A DNA stretch of 43,936 bases, from assembly GCA_022562085.1 (NCBI GenBank), contig JADFPY010000007.1, positions 1 to 43,936 of the forward strand, in the 5' to 3' direction. Numbering within the stretch: the first letter of the stretch is position 1; every line of letters starts with the position of its first letter. Source of the stretch: a candidate division KSB1 bacterium. Lineage in GTDB: Bacteria > Zhuqueibacterota > Zhuqueibacteria > Oceanimicrobiales > Oceanimicrobiaceae. A model generated the notes under the pieces. It did no database searches and was not told where the DNA came from. It worked only from the letters and a program-made list of their open reading frames with translations. This document shows positions 16,224 through 24,864 of this stretch, piece by piece. Both the position numbers and the translations under genes were made by a program.

Positions 16224-18419
16224 TCAATTGTTCAGGATAGCACCTGAATCTCTGGCCTCGACGAGGGGAACGACGATTTCGTCACCGGCTGCAAGATTCA
16301 GCAAAGCTTTATTCGGATTATGTTTTTTCAGCAGCCAGTAGGGTACTTCAAAAGTGTTGTTGCAAAGCACCCAAATCGACTCTCCACGTCTGACTTTATG
16401 AATTGTTTGACCCTCTACAATAAAATTACCGTAGAAATCTTCTTCGATGCCCTGGTGATATTCAAGCCGGCGGCGGTGAAACTCTTCCGGCGTCACATTT
16501 TGAAATGTCAGCCAGAGCAGCTGGCCCAATTGGATGGCTTGCCCGTATGAAAATCTGTTGACTCTTCGCAATGTTTGAGTCGGTACATCCAGCCAATCTG
16601 CAAAATGTCCGAGAGTTTCATCCGGTTCTATGGTTACCTGACCATTCTCGGGAAGCGCTATGTCTCGGAAAGATTCATGAAGTACTTCAACCACAGGAGC
16701 TTTGACAACTCTCGTCCCCATCGACCTGGTCAGCTCAACATAGTGGTTGGGCAGGGCCATCGCCATAACTTCTTCAACCGTCTCAACTTGATTTTCTAAC
16801 TTCTTAATCTCAATCAGAGTCAGCGTTTTGTCTTTTTTAATGACTCTTTCCTCGCGCTTCGGTTTTGGGGAAACACTCGTTACCGGGTCCATTGCAAAAG
16901 AAGGTTTGTCTGCCGCTTCATAGGCATTTGATTTCACCACTCGAAACGTTTGCGGCACATCAAGGACCGAGACTTTATCGGTTTTACTTAAATCAGGCAT
17001 TTCGGCCAATTGAGACGTTTCAGCCATGACAATAGAAATGGGGACCTGCTTTGCACCGCGGCCGGCCGGAATTTGCAAATTTTGTCCGACATAAATACGA
17101 TGTGAATTGCGAATATTATTTGCACCCATTAGCTCGCCCAAAGAAACCCTGTATTTACGGGCAATCCTGCTCAGGTTTTCACCCGACCGTACTTTGTGCC
17201 ATTTCGCCCGAATTTGATCGGTATACTTAACATTCGCGGGGATCTGAGCATAAACTGCCTGGATATCCAGGCCTGACCGATAGGGGACTCGAATTGGAAA
17301 ATCCTTCGGAATCCGTCTTTTTGAATTGATAACTGAAGGGCGAAAAGCAGGATTAAACTCGGCAAATTCTTTAAGAGAGATGTCTAATTTACTAGTTAAA
17401 TCGCTCACTTTAATATAATGCGGCGTGTTAAAAGAAATGAAATCTCTTGCTTTATGAAACTCAATTTCACCAAAATAATCCCGGTGATTTTGGGTGATGT
17501 GCAGCGCTGCTAAAAATTCAGAGTAGAAATTCCGGGAAGCAAACCCGAAACTCCCGCTTCGGTAGTATTTAACGATTCTACCGATGTTATCGCCAAATTT
17601 TTTCTTCGCTCTAATCATGCCATTCCGCCCATGATTGTAAGCCGTGACCGCCAGGGGCCACGAACGGAGTTTTTCGTGATTCCGTTTAAGATGCAAGGCT
17701 GCGGATTCCGTGGCACGAATGGGATCGAGACGCTCGTCGACTTCGTAATTAATTTTCATGTAACTGCGCCCGGTAGAACGAGTAAACTGCCAAATACCCG
17801 CCGCGCCGAATTTTGAGTAAGCTTTATAATTAAATGAGGATTCTACGTGCGGAATCGCCAAAAGCTCGAGAGGTAAGTTGGCTTCCTGAAAGATTTTTTT
17901 CATATAGGGTAAATATAAGCCTGAGCGTTGTAACCCAAGCCTGAATCGCTCTCTTAACCCGTTTTGACCGCGGATGTTTCTGGACGCTTTAAGGAGCCGT
18001 TTCGAGGTCAACTCTCCATTAAACAGAGAGGCGACATATCTTTCTTTGCCTCTCAGGGATTCAATTCTCAGTTTTTTCTTTCTCGATAATTTGCGCAGAA
18101 TAGACTTATATCCCTTTTTAATTCTTTCAATCTTTTTCCACTGCAGGCGCTCGGAAACATTAATGCCTCGAAACAAGGAATCCATGTTTACGACTTCATA
18201 AACAATGCTCAAATCGTACGAGTCGTGAATCACAACATCGCGTTCCGAATATTTGGCGTAGATATTTTTCCAAAACTCGACATTCGGTTTAAGGGATTCC
18301 GGGGTTGGAAAAAGTCTCGAGGAAGAATTGTTCGTCCGTGCAACAAGTGCATCACTACCAAACAGAAATAAAGTAAATATAAGTATAGCTGAAAATCCTA
18401 ATCGATCCCTCAAATTCAT
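16224..18419 (-). CDS. mltD: Lytic murein transglycosylase, MltD-like, with LysM repeats
   Basis: A 731-residue exported wall hydrolase that cleaves the MurNAc-GlcNAc bond of peptidoglycan to give 1,6-anhydro ends. Residues 1-27 form a signal peptide. The GH23 SLT domain spans about 165-300, with the catalytic glutamate E193 in PHVESSFN and the family motifs GAAGIWQF and AVTAYNHGRNG. At least two clear LysM modules follow (HKVRSGENLSRIARKYRVS near residue 400; HKVRRGESIWVLCNNTFEV near 670), plus a weaker one between them (IEPDETLGHFADWLDVP). All bind glycan. It is longer than E. coli MltD (452 residues) because of an N-terminal region of about 140 basic residues and a linker before the last LysM units. 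GGAG lies 7 bases before the ATG. It ends at its own terminator. Confidence 0.92.
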   Translation of the reverse strand: MNLRDRLGFSAILIFTLFLFGSDALVARTNNSSSRLFPTPESLKPNVEFWKNIYAKYSERDVVIHDSYDLSIVYEVVNMDSLFRGINVSERLQWKKIERIKKGYKSILRKLSRKKKLRIESLRGKERYVASLFNGELTSKRLLKASRNIRGQNGLRERFRLGLQRSGLYLPYMKKIFQEANLPLELLAIPHVESSFNYKAYSKFGAAGIWQFTRSTGRSYMKINYEVDERLDPIRATESAALHLKRNHEKLRSWPLAVTAYNHGRNGMIRAKKKFGDNIGRIVKYYRSGSFGFASRNFYSEFLAALHITQNHRDYFGEIEFHKARDFISFNTPHYIKVSDLTSKLDISLKEFAEFNPAFRPSVINSKRRIPKDFPIRVPYRSGLDIQAVYAQIPANVKYTDQIRAKWHKVRSGENLSRIARKYRVSLGELMGANNIRNSHRIYVGQNLQIPAGRGAKQVPISIVMAETSQLAEMPDLSKTDKVSVLDVPQTFRVVKSNAYEAADKPSFAMDPVTSVSPKPKREERVIKKDKTLTLIEIKKLENQVETVEEVMAMALPNHYVELTRSMGTRVVKAPVVEVLHESFRDIALPENGQVTIEPDETLGHFADWLDVPTQTLRRVNRFSYGQAIQLGQLLWLTFQNVTPEEFHRRRLEYHQGIEEDFYGNFIVEGQTIHKVRRGESIWVLCNNTFEVPYWLLKKHNPNKALLNLAAGDEIVVPLVEARDSGAILNN

Positions 18420-18701
18420 GCTAAGGCTCCAAAATTAGTCGTTATTTCCATTCAAATTTTCTTCCACTAACAATTAGTTTTGCAAAGACTGTTCCAATTC
18501 TCGAAAGTCGATTTGCTAAGATTAACGCTACCTACGGTATAAATAATTCCTGTCAAATTCTTTATTGAGCCGGAGAAATATTTTTTAATAATACTCTTAT
18601 CCCCTAAGCACCCAAACAGTATCGACAAAATTAGCAGAAAATCTTAAAATAAATACAGATAAAATGCAAAAAGGTCAAGTAAAAACTGGAATTTACCCTA
18701 T

Positions 18702-19094
18702 TTAAACCCATGTATCCGAAGTCGCCAATTCAACTGAGTTCATGAAAGGGTCGCGAAAATAAATAGACTTTCCCCCGGAAGGCCAATTGTATTCCTGTTC
18801 AATTTCGATTTTCTGATCGTTCAATCGATTTCTCCAAAAGTTAAGGCTCCGATGTTCAATTGTGAAAGCAATATGACCCTGACCGATTGCACCGTGAGCA
18901 GGTACCGAGCCACCCTTTTCCGTTTCAGTCGGATTAAACAAAAGGAGCATGCATTCTCCAATTCTAAAAAAAACGTAACGGTTATCTTCTACTGCATAAG
19001 GTTCTAAATCGAAAAGCACCTGGTAGAATGCTGCGGCTTTTTTAATATCAGAGGCATAAAGACAGGTTTCAAGGATTTGATTGACTAAAGACAT
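18702..19094 (-). CDS. VOC-family (glyoxalase/dioxygenase fold) protein
   Basis: A 130-residue single VOC module with the paired beta-alpha-beta-beta-beta pattern: ETCLYASDIKKAAAFYQVLF in the first half, GHIAFTI and IYFRDPFMNSVELA in the second. Candidate metal ligands are the His of GHIAF and the Glu of SVELA. Members of this fold include glyoxalase I, fosfomycin-resistance enzymes and ring-cleavage dioxygenases; specificity cannot be read here. AGGAG lies 8 bases before the ATG. It stands alone: there are 282 bases of apparently empty DNA between its stop and the MltD-like gene, and 261 bases to the divergent ATPase gene. Confidence 0.88.
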   Translation of the reverse strand: MSLVNQILETCLYASDIKKAAAFYQVLFDLEPYAVEDNRYVFFRIGECMLLLFNPTETEKGGSVPAHGAIGQGHIAFTIEHRSLNFWRNRLNDQKIEIEQEYNWPSGGKSIYFRDPFMNSVELATSDTWV

Positions 19095-19218
19095 AATGAG
19101 GACTCCTTATTTTCAAATTCAGACAAGGTGTAATATAGCCAGTTTTTTCCAAGGCAGGCAAGAAAAATAATTTCAAAACCATCATCAAGAACAAGTTTTC
19201 GTAATATGACAGGATTTC

Positions 19219-19247
19219 TTGACAATTACGGTCGAATCGTTTATATT
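19219..19247 (+). promoter_or_regulatory. Near-consensus sigma-70-type promoter
   Basis: TTGACA (19219-19224) and TATATT (19242-19247) are separated by 17 bases: all six -35 and five of six -10 positions match. It lies about 110 bases ahead of the GYF-MinD gene and would drive that gene and groES. No CIRCE element is visible. Confidence 0.8.
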
Positions 19248-19355
19248 ATGCCCTTTAAAAAATCGTGAGTCCTCTGTTGAGGAAAAAGGACCTCCCAGCT
19301 CAAACATAATTCAATAAAAAAACTCTCATCGTCGATCGCAGCAAAAGAGGAAAAT

Positions 19356-20654
19356 ATGGAAAACATTTTCATTAAAGTAGAAGAAAAAGAGTACGGCCCG
19401 GTAACTTTAGATGAATTTAAAACTCTGGCCAGAGAGGGAAGTGTATCCAGGGATGATTTGGTTTGGAGTGAAAATTTAGATGACTGGATGTCGGCCGCTC
19501 AAGTTGATGAGCTAAAAAGGTTCTTTCCCACAAATAGCAAAAACGGCGCGCATAAATGCAAACTTTATGCAGTTGCAAGTGGTAAAGGAGGGGTTGGCAA
19601 AACCGTACTAACCTGCTCAATCGGGGTGGCTCTTTCTTCAATGGGAAGCGATGTCATTATAGTGGACGGCGATTTCGGCGGCGCAAATCTTCATACCTGT
19701 ATGGGAATTCTGGAACCGGAATATACGTTCTTTGATTTTTATTCGCTGCAAAAAGACAACTTGAGTCAGATTGTCTTAGACACGCCGATTGAAAACCTGC
19801 GAATAATCAGCGGGGCGTGCGGGACTCTGGGACTTGCAAACCCGAAATATTTTCAGAAACAGCGTTTTATTCGTGAACTAAAGCACCTGCCGGCAGATGC
19901 TGTTTTCCTCGATCTGGGCGCCGGTTCCTCTTACAACACTATCGATTTTTTTCTGCTCGCCGATGAGAAAATTCTGGTTGTAACACCTGAGCCGACTTCT
20001 ATTTATGAAGCTTTCGGTTTTTTAAAAATCTGTTTGATGCGGGAGCTGAATCGGGTGCTTAAAAATTTTCCTGAGGCCATGGAGCTCATTGCCAGTGATG
20101 AGATTAACAAACCCGGTAAGACCCACCTTACCATCGGCGATCTGCTGCAGCAAGTCAAAAAAATCAATGAACAAGCATTTAATGTATTCAAGAACGTGTT
20201 GGATAATTTCAGCCCAAGACTTATTCTCAACATGGTTAAGGATGATGAAGATCTTAAAGAAGGCAAAGCGATTCAGGCGGCGGCAATGGAGCTTCTATCA
20301 ATTCACATAGAATATTTAGGATATATTTCTTACGATCATGAGGTGAGAGCAGCGGTTAAAAATGTAAAACCGTTTCTTTTAAATAACCCAAAATCACAAG
20401 CATCTAAAGACCTTTCAGCATTAATCAGGGTCAACCTATTAGGCAAAAAAGGCGTAAAAGAAATTCTTGAAAAATACCGCTGGCGCAAACAAGTTGAAAA
20501 TTATGCCAAAGAATTTCCGGAACGGGCAGATTTCTTACAAGACGCGCCGATTTGTTCAATGAATTGTTTTTACTGGGGGGACTGTGAATATGAGGATGGC
20601 GGCAAACCTTGCAGGGTTCGCCATTTAGAGCCAAGATTAAAAGAACTAAACTAA
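19356..20654 (+). CDS. MinD/ParA-family ATPase with N-terminal GYF_2 domain and C-terminal cysteine cluster
   Basis: A 432-residue fusion. Residues 1-58 are a GYF_2-type module ([33 protein letters not shown]), usually a peptide- or membrane-targeting domain. A deviant Walker P-loop of the MinD/FlhG group follows ([10 protein letters not shown] at 74-83, signature lysine K77; [12 protein letters not shown] at 101-112; [16 protein letters not shown]). The last 35 residues hold C400, C404, C410 and C419 (C-X3-C-X5-C-X8-C), a plausible zinc or iron-sulfur site. ATPases of this class place cell-surface machines or the division site. The gene starts a two-gene unit with groES 11 bases downstream, behind the promoter at 19219. 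No flagellar or min genes are nearby, so the cargo is unknown. Confidence 0.88.
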   Translation: MENIFIKVEEKEYGPVTLDEFKTLAREGSVSRDDLVWSENLDDWMSAAQVDELKRFFPTNSKNGAHKCKLYAVASGKGGVGKTVLTCSIGVALSSMGSDVIIVDGDFGGANLHTCMGILEPEYTFFDFYSLQKDNLSQIVLDTPIENLRIISGACGTLGLANPKYFQKQRFIRELKHLPADAVFLDLGAGSSYNTIDFFLLADEKILVVTPEPTSIYEAFGFLKICLMRELNRVLKNFPEAMELIASDEINKPGKTHLTIGDLLQQVKKINEQAFNVFKNVLDNFSPRLILNMVKDDEDLKEGKAIQAAAMELLSIHIEYLGYISYDHEVRAAVKNVKPFLLNNPKSQASKDLSALIRVNLLGKKGVKEILEKYRWRKQVENYAKEFPERADFLQDAPICSMNCFYWGDCEYEDGGKPCRVRHLEPRLKELN

Positions 20655-20665
20655 AGGAGGAGAAA

Positions 20666-20950
20666 ATGAACATTAAGCCATTAGGGGATCGCGTTTTAAT
20701 CAAAAGATTAGAGGCGGAAGAGAAAACAGCCAGTAACATCATTATTCCTGACGTTGCAAAAGAAAAACCGCAAAAAGGCGAAGTCGTTGCAGTTGGTACC
20801 GGAAAGGTTGATAAGAACGGTAAAAAAATTCCAATGTCAGTGAAGAAAGGCGACAAAATCTTATTTGGCAAATACGCCGGCGACGAATGGAAAAGCGGCG
20901 GTGGCGAATACCTGTTTTTATCAGATGATGAAATATTAGCTATTTTATAA
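20666..20950 (+). CDS. groES: Co-chaperonin GroES
   Basis: A 94-residue GroES, the 10-kDa lid of the GroEL folding chamber. It begins [20 protein letters not shown], has [20 protein letters not shown] spanning the mobile-loop region, and ends DDEILAIL, all standard. AGGAGG lies 5 bases before the ATG at 20666. groEL, which almost always follows groES, is not here. The gene sits behind a MinD-type ATPase instead and is followed by a terminator. It may be a second groES copy or a split operon. Confidence 0.96.
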   Translation: MNIKPLGDRVLIKRLEAEEKTASNIIIPDVAKEKPQKGEVVAVGTGKVDKNGKKIPMSVKKGDKILFGKYAGDEWKSGGGEYLFLSDDEILAIL

Positions 20951-20978
20951 TTTTAAGCCTTTTGAAAGAAACGTTTGC

Positions 20979-21012
20979 AAGCAAGGTGATTAGCAATGCC
21001 TTGCTTTTTTTA
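20979..21012 (+). terminator. Rho-independent terminator after groES
   Basis: AAGCAAGG (20979-20986) pairs with CCTTGCTT (20999-21006) across a 12-base loop, followed directly by more T residues. It separates the ATPase-groES unit from the tol-pal genes. Confidence 0.88.
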
Positions 21013-21131
21013 TGATGTCCAGCGATTCCATCCCTTTGAGCTATGGAATCAGTTAGACATTAGGGAACTTCCAATCCTCAAGAATGTAAAAACGCTAACG
21101 CAAAACACCCTATAATTCGGAGTTTTCTTTC

Positions 21132-21905
21132 ATGACATTTATTGCAGTCTTAACGCAAGTTAGCGAGCCAATTGTGCAGCAAGCACCCCTTACTCCTAGC
21201 GCTTTGGATCTTGTACTCAATGCCGGCATCGTTGCCAAAATTGTCCTGGGATTACTTGCCATATTTTCCATTATTTCCTGGGGAATTATTTTGGATAAAT
21301 TGCGGGTTTTTAGACGGGTTGGTAAAGAAACAGATGATTTTATGCGATTGTTCCAATTGCGCAAAGGCGTCAAAGAAATTCTGCAGGCGAGCAGGCAGTA
21401 TCCCAAAAATCCATTTGCAACCGTTTTCAAGGAAGCTTACTGGCTTTTTAACAAAAGCGAAGACCCTGCCTCAAATCCATCTTTAGCAGGGGGTATGGAT
21501 TTGCTGCGGGAGCAGAAAACAAAGGCCGAGCACACATCTGATGATCTCGTACGTTTGTTTGATTCCGTAGCCAGCCGTGAAGTTTTAGGTCTTGAAAAAA
21601 ATTTGGTTTTTCTGGCAACAACAGGCAGCGTCAGTCCATTTTTTGGTTTATTTGGCACGATTTGGGGGGTCATGAACGCGTTTCTTGCGATTGGATTTAC
21701 GGGTTCTGCCGATCTAAGTGTGGTGGCCCCAGGAATTGCCGAAGCACTTATTACAACCCTTGCCGGTTTAGGGGCAGCGATTCCTGCGGTTATGGGTTAT
21801 AATTATTTTGTTAACAAACTCAAGCGCATCAGCTCGGAATTGGAAATATTTTATTCAAATTTAATCGAAGCTTTTTCGAAAAAGGAAACTCATGAAGTCC
21901 GGTAA
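21132..21905 (+). CDS. tolQ: TolQ/ExbB proton-channel subunit
   Basis: A 257-residue inner-membrane protein of the MotA/TolQ/ExbB family. Together with TolR it uses the proton gradient to drive the Tol-Pal system, which pulls the outer membrane inward during division. Three helices are visible: near residues 27-50, 155-180 (LATTGSVSPFFGLFGTIWGVM) and 190-215 (APGIAEALITTLAGLGAAIPAVMGY). The motifs GLFGTIWGV and EALITTLAGL are diagnostic. It overlaps tolR by 14 bases and is the first gene of the tol-pal operon. The ribosome-binding site is GGAG about nine bases from the ATG. Confidence 0.94.
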   Translation: MTFIAVLTQVSEPIVQQAPLTPSALDLVLNAGIVAKIVLGLLAIFSIISWGIILDKLRVFRRVGKETDDFMRLFQLRKGVKEILQASRQYPKNPFATVFKEAYWLFNKSEDPASNPSLAGGMDLLREQKTKAEHTSDDLVRLFDSVASREVLGLEKNLVFLATTGSVSPFFGLFGTIWGVMNAFLAIGFTGSADLSVVAPGIAEALITTLAGLGAAIPAVMGYNYFVNKLKRISSELEIFYSNLIEAFSKKETHEVR

Positions 21906-22290
21906 ATATACCAGCCTTTCGGAAATAAACGTGACCTCCCTGGTAGACGTCACGCTGGTTTTACTGATTATCTTCATGATAACCGCACCGCTTCTGCGTT
22001 CTGGAATGCAAGTTGAACTGCCGCAAACGGTTGCAAAAGAGATTGACCCGGGAAAAGCAATCGTTTTAACGGTTGCTAAAAACGGCGACCTTTTTTGGGA
22101 AAGGGAAAAAATAAACTTACAAGTTCTGCGCGAACGTTTGGTAAAACGCAAGGTTTCCAATCGATTGAAACCGATCCTGCTGCAGGGCGACAAAGAAGTC
22201 TCTTATGGCCACGTCATTGGAGTAATGGATCTCCTCAAAGAATTGGAAATTGAAAAATTAGGTCTGGTTTTGAAACCGCGGCAACGTTAG
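21892..22290 (+). CDS. tolR: TolR/ExbD-family protein
   Basis: A 132-residue single-pass partner of TolQ. The N-terminal anchor reads INVTSLVDVTLVLLIIFMIT and contains the aspartate (about residue 18) that carries protons in this family. PLLRSGMQVELPQ follows, then the periplasmic ExbD fold (LTVAKNGDLFWE, LLQGDKEVSYGHVIGVMDLL). AAGGA lies 7 bases before the ATG, inside the end of tolQ, so the two are translationally coupled. Its place between tolQ and tolA supports TolR over ExbD. Confidence 0.94.
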   Translation: MKSGKYTSLSEINVTSLVDVTLVLLIIFMITAPLLRSGMQVELPQTVAKEIDPGKAIVLTVAKNGDLFWEREKINLQVLRERLVKRKVSNRLKPILLQGDKEVSYGHVIGVMDLLKELEIEKLGLVLKPRQR

Positions 22291-22332
22291 GTTTGTACTG
22301 ATACAAGTCAGGGATTTGGATATTAACTTCCG

Positions 22333-22968
22333 ATGAAATCAAATATTCTATTCTCTTTTGCTCTCCATATTATTATTTTTGCAGCCATATTTCTCTACCG
22401 TTCTGAACCTCGGAAGTTCGAAGGATATCCAACCGTGATCCCGGTCGAATTAGTTCAAATAGAGCCTGTTTCATTTAAGGCTCCCGAAGTTGAAAAACTC
22501 AAACCAAAACAACAGAAGGTTAAGCCCCAGCCCAGGAAATTAGAAGGTGTGACGGTTGAAAAAAAGAAAGTCGAAGAGGAACCGGAGGAGCAGCCGCCAA
22601 AACAGAAAGAAACCCCTGAAAAATCAAACGAAGGTAAATCAACGGTCGGCAGCGAGAAAGTTCGCTTGGATGTAAAGGAATTTCCATTTTCCTATTATCT
22701 TGCACTATTGCAATCCCGGATTCAGGCCAATTGGGAGCCTCCTTTCTCTTCGAGCAGGCAGTCACTTTTTAAAAAGGCAGTCGTTTATTTCAAAATACAA
22801 CGTAACGGAAAATTGACCAATCTATCGCTTGAAAGTAAATCCAGAGATTCCCGATTCGATCAAGCCGCTTTGCGGGCTGTGACACTTGCCAGTCCACTGC
22901 CCCCTCTGCCGTTTGATTTTCCCGAACCTTCACTCGGTGTCCATTTTGAATTTGCACAAGGAAATTGA
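22333..22968 (+). CDS. tolA: TolA/TonB-like energy-transducing protein
   Basis: A 211-residue protein: a short N-terminal membrane anchor (FSFALHIIIFAAIFLYR), a Pro/Lys/Glu-rich spacer (about 45-105, many KP, KPQ and EEP units) and a C-terminal TonB/TolA domain (SRIQANWEPPF, AVVYFKIQRNGKLTNLSLES, DQAALRAVTLASPLPPLP). It spans the periplasm to carry TolQR energy to TolB and Pal. The short proline-rich spacer looks like TonB, but the position between tolR and tolB makes it the functional TolA. No convincing ribosome-binding site precedes the ATG. The stop overlaps the region where tolB begins. Confidence 0.88.
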   Translation: MKSNILFSFALHIIIFAAIFLYRSEPRKFEGYPTVIPVELVQIEPVSFKAPEVEKLKPKQQKVKPQPRKLEGVTVEKKKVEEEPEEQPPKQKETPEKSNEGKSTVGSEKVRLDVKEFPFSYYLALLQSRIQANWEPPFSSSRQSLFKKAVVYFKIQRNGKLTNLSLESKSRDSRFDQAALRAVTLASPLPPLPFDFPEPSLGVHFEFAQGN

Positions 22969-22970
22969 AG

Positions 22971-24281
22971 TTGAATATAAGTTCTAAAAAAATCACGTCT
23001 TATTTATTGATTTTACCCTGCCTCTTCTTTGCGGTTGAAGCAATTGCACAAACAGATGTCTACTTAAGAGTGTACACCAAAACCTTCCAGCGGATGGAAA
23101 TCGATTTGTACAATTTCGAAGGAGAATACGGGAACAAAGCCGCCGAGATGACCGATTTAATAAACGATGTTTTGAGCAATGACCTCTGGATGTCCGGTTA
23201 TTTTAAAGTAAATAAAAAATCGGGGGCGCCGCAAAATAATAAAAACGGTAACAGTGTCGACACACGGGGCAGTACCGGCGCTTTAGCACAAGTAAGCGGC
23301 AGCTTCAATCTCAATTTCAATAACAATAGGATTTCCATTCAGCCCCATCTCATTGATAACGCCTCCGGCAGAACAATTATTAAACTCGAGTACACAAATA
23401 AAATCGGAAAAGAAAGGTATCTGATCCACAAAATCGCCGACGATATCGTTTACAGCTTGACCGGGGAAAAAGGGATCGCGAGGTCCAAAGTAGCATTTGT
23501 GAGTGAACAAAGTAACGGCGCAAAAGAAATTTCGGTTATGGATTATGATGGACATAACCGAACGACCTTGACCTCTAATAAAAGTATCAACCTCTCCCCC
23601 GCCTGGTCGCCGGAGGGCACGCAAATTTGTTACACTTCCTACAAAACCGGCAACCCTGACCTTTTCGTTTTCAATCTTCGAACCAACTCTCAAATTCGTT
23701 TGTCAAATCGGAAAGGATTGAACTCGGCACCGGCCTGGTCCCCGGACGGCGCGAAGATTGCTTTAACACTGTCAAAGGACGGCAATGCGGAGCTTTACAT
23801 TTTGGAAGTTGAAAAGAAAAAAATCAGGCGACTAACTTACAACCGCGCCATCGATTCATCGCCAACGTGGTCGCCTACAAATCGAGAAATCGCTTTCACT
23901 TCCGACAGGTCCGGTTCGCCACAAGTTTACATTATGGATTCGGATGGAGTAAATGTCCGGCGCCTTACTTTTGAAGGCGGTTATAACGATTCCCCAAGCT
24001 GGTCGCCGCGCGGTGACAAAATCGCTTTTGTTTCGAGAACTCAGAGTGGTTTCGATATTTATACAATTGATGTCACCGGCGAAAACCAGATGCGGCTCAC
24101 CGACAGCAGCGGCAGCAATGAGGATCCGTCGTGGTCTCCAAACGGGTTTAGCCTGATTTTCAGTTCAACCCGTAGCGGCAATAAAAGGCTCTATTCAATG
24201 TTTTGGGATGGTTCTGATCAAAAAAGCCTGACTTCAGGCGGAACAAATTATTCGCCTGCGTGGTCAGCCCAATTGAAATAA
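22971..24281 (+). CDS. tolB: TolB, periplasmic beta-propeller of the Tol-Pal system
   Basis: A 436-residue exported protein that binds Pal and TolA. A signal peptide (about 1-25, YLLILPCLFFAVEAIAQ) precedes the TolB N-terminal domain (IDLYNFEGEYG, MTDLINDVLSNDLWMSGYF). Six propeller blades follow, with the repeated core SPAWSPEGTQICYTS, APAWSPDGAKIALTL, SPTWSPTNREIAFTS, SPSWSPRGDKIAFVS, DPSWSPNGFSLIFSS and YSPAWSA. There is no ATG. I chose the TTG at 22971 because AGGA then lies 8 bases upstream; the TTG at 22965 would leave only 2. It directly follows the tolA stop. Confidence 0.93.
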   Translation: MNISSKKITSYLLILPCLFFAVEAIAQTDVYLRVYTKTFQRMEIDLYNFEGEYGNKAAEMTDLINDVLSNDLWMSGYFKVNKKSGAPQNNKNGNSVDTRGSTGALAQVSGSFNLNFNNNRISIQPHLIDNASGRTIIKLEYTNKIGKERYLIHKIADDIVYSLTGEKGIARSKVAFVSEQSNGAKEISVMDYDGHNRTTLTSNKSINLSPAWSPEGTQICYTSYKTGNPDLFVFNLRTNSQIRLSNRKGLNSAPAWSPDGAKIALTLSKDGNAELYILEVEKKKIRRLTYNRAIDSSPTWSPTNREIAFTSDRSGSPQVYIMDSDGVNVRRLTFEGGYNDSPSWSPRGDKIAFVSRTQSGFDIYTIDVTGENQMRLTDSSGSNEDPSWSPNGFSLIFSSTRSGNKRLYSMFWDGSDQKSLTSGGTNYSPAWSAQLK

Positions 24282-24314
24282 TCTAAAACTATTATTATAA
24301 TTTGGAGGGATATG

Positions 24315-24851
24315 ATGAACAAAAGACAAACAATTTTGAAGTTTATACTTTTAGCTTGTATTCTTGTTCTACTTGCAGGTTGTGGCGGCAGTAAGGAAAC
24401 TGTCAATTTTGAACCGGACCCATTTCCTGAACCCGACCCGGTAACTGAAGAACCGGCTAATTTAAATTTAGAGCCTGATCCACCCAAAGAAGACGACATT
24501 CAATCAAAACAGCCTCTTGTGTTAAAGACAATTAATTTTGATTTCGATCGGTCTTCGCTCACTCCGACTGCAAAAGCAATGCTTGCAGAAAACGCCCGCC
24601 AACTTTTGGAGAACCCGGCGGTCAGTGTTCGAATCGAAGGTCACTGCGATGAACGGGGAACAGTTGAATACAATCTTGCGTTAGGCGAAATGCGGGCAAT
24701 GGTCACCCGGGATTACTTAATTAATTACGGTATTAGTCCAAATCAAATCACTGTTTTGAGTTACGGCAAAGAAAGGCCGTTAGACCCAAGACATACTCCT
24801 GATGCCTGGGACAAAAATAGAAGAGCCGAATTTCTTAAAATAACCCAATAA
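24315..24851 (+). CDS. pal: Pal, peptidoglycan-associated lipoprotein
   Basis: A 178-residue outer-membrane lipoprotein with a signal peptide and lipobox LLAGC (Cys 23), an acidic proline-rich linker (EPDPFPEPDPVTEEP) and an OmpA-like peptidoglycan-binding domain. That domain has NFDFDRSSLTP, IEGHCDERGTVEYNLALG and RRAEF, including the Asp and Arg that contact diaminopimelate. It tethers the outer membrane to the wall and is released by TolB. Two ATGs occur in tandem; the second (24315) has GGAGG six bases away, while the first would have only three. It is followed 13 bases later by cpoB. Confidence 0.95.
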   Translation: MNKRQTILKFILLACILVLLAGCGGSKETVNFEPDPFPEPDPVTEEPANLNLEPDPPKEDDIQSKQPLVLKTINFDFDRSSLTPTAKAMLAENARQLLENPAVSVRIEGHCDERGTVEYNLALGEMRAMVTRDYLINYGISPNQITVLSYGKERPLDPRHTPDAWDKNRRAEFLKITQ

Positions 24852-24864
24852 TGAATTTTTAAAA

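Noticed and set aside
22333-22968. TonB as the name for the proline-rich energy transducer
   Set aside because: The short spacer looks TonB-like, but the gene lies between tolR and tolB with no receptor gene nearby, so TolA is the better functional label.
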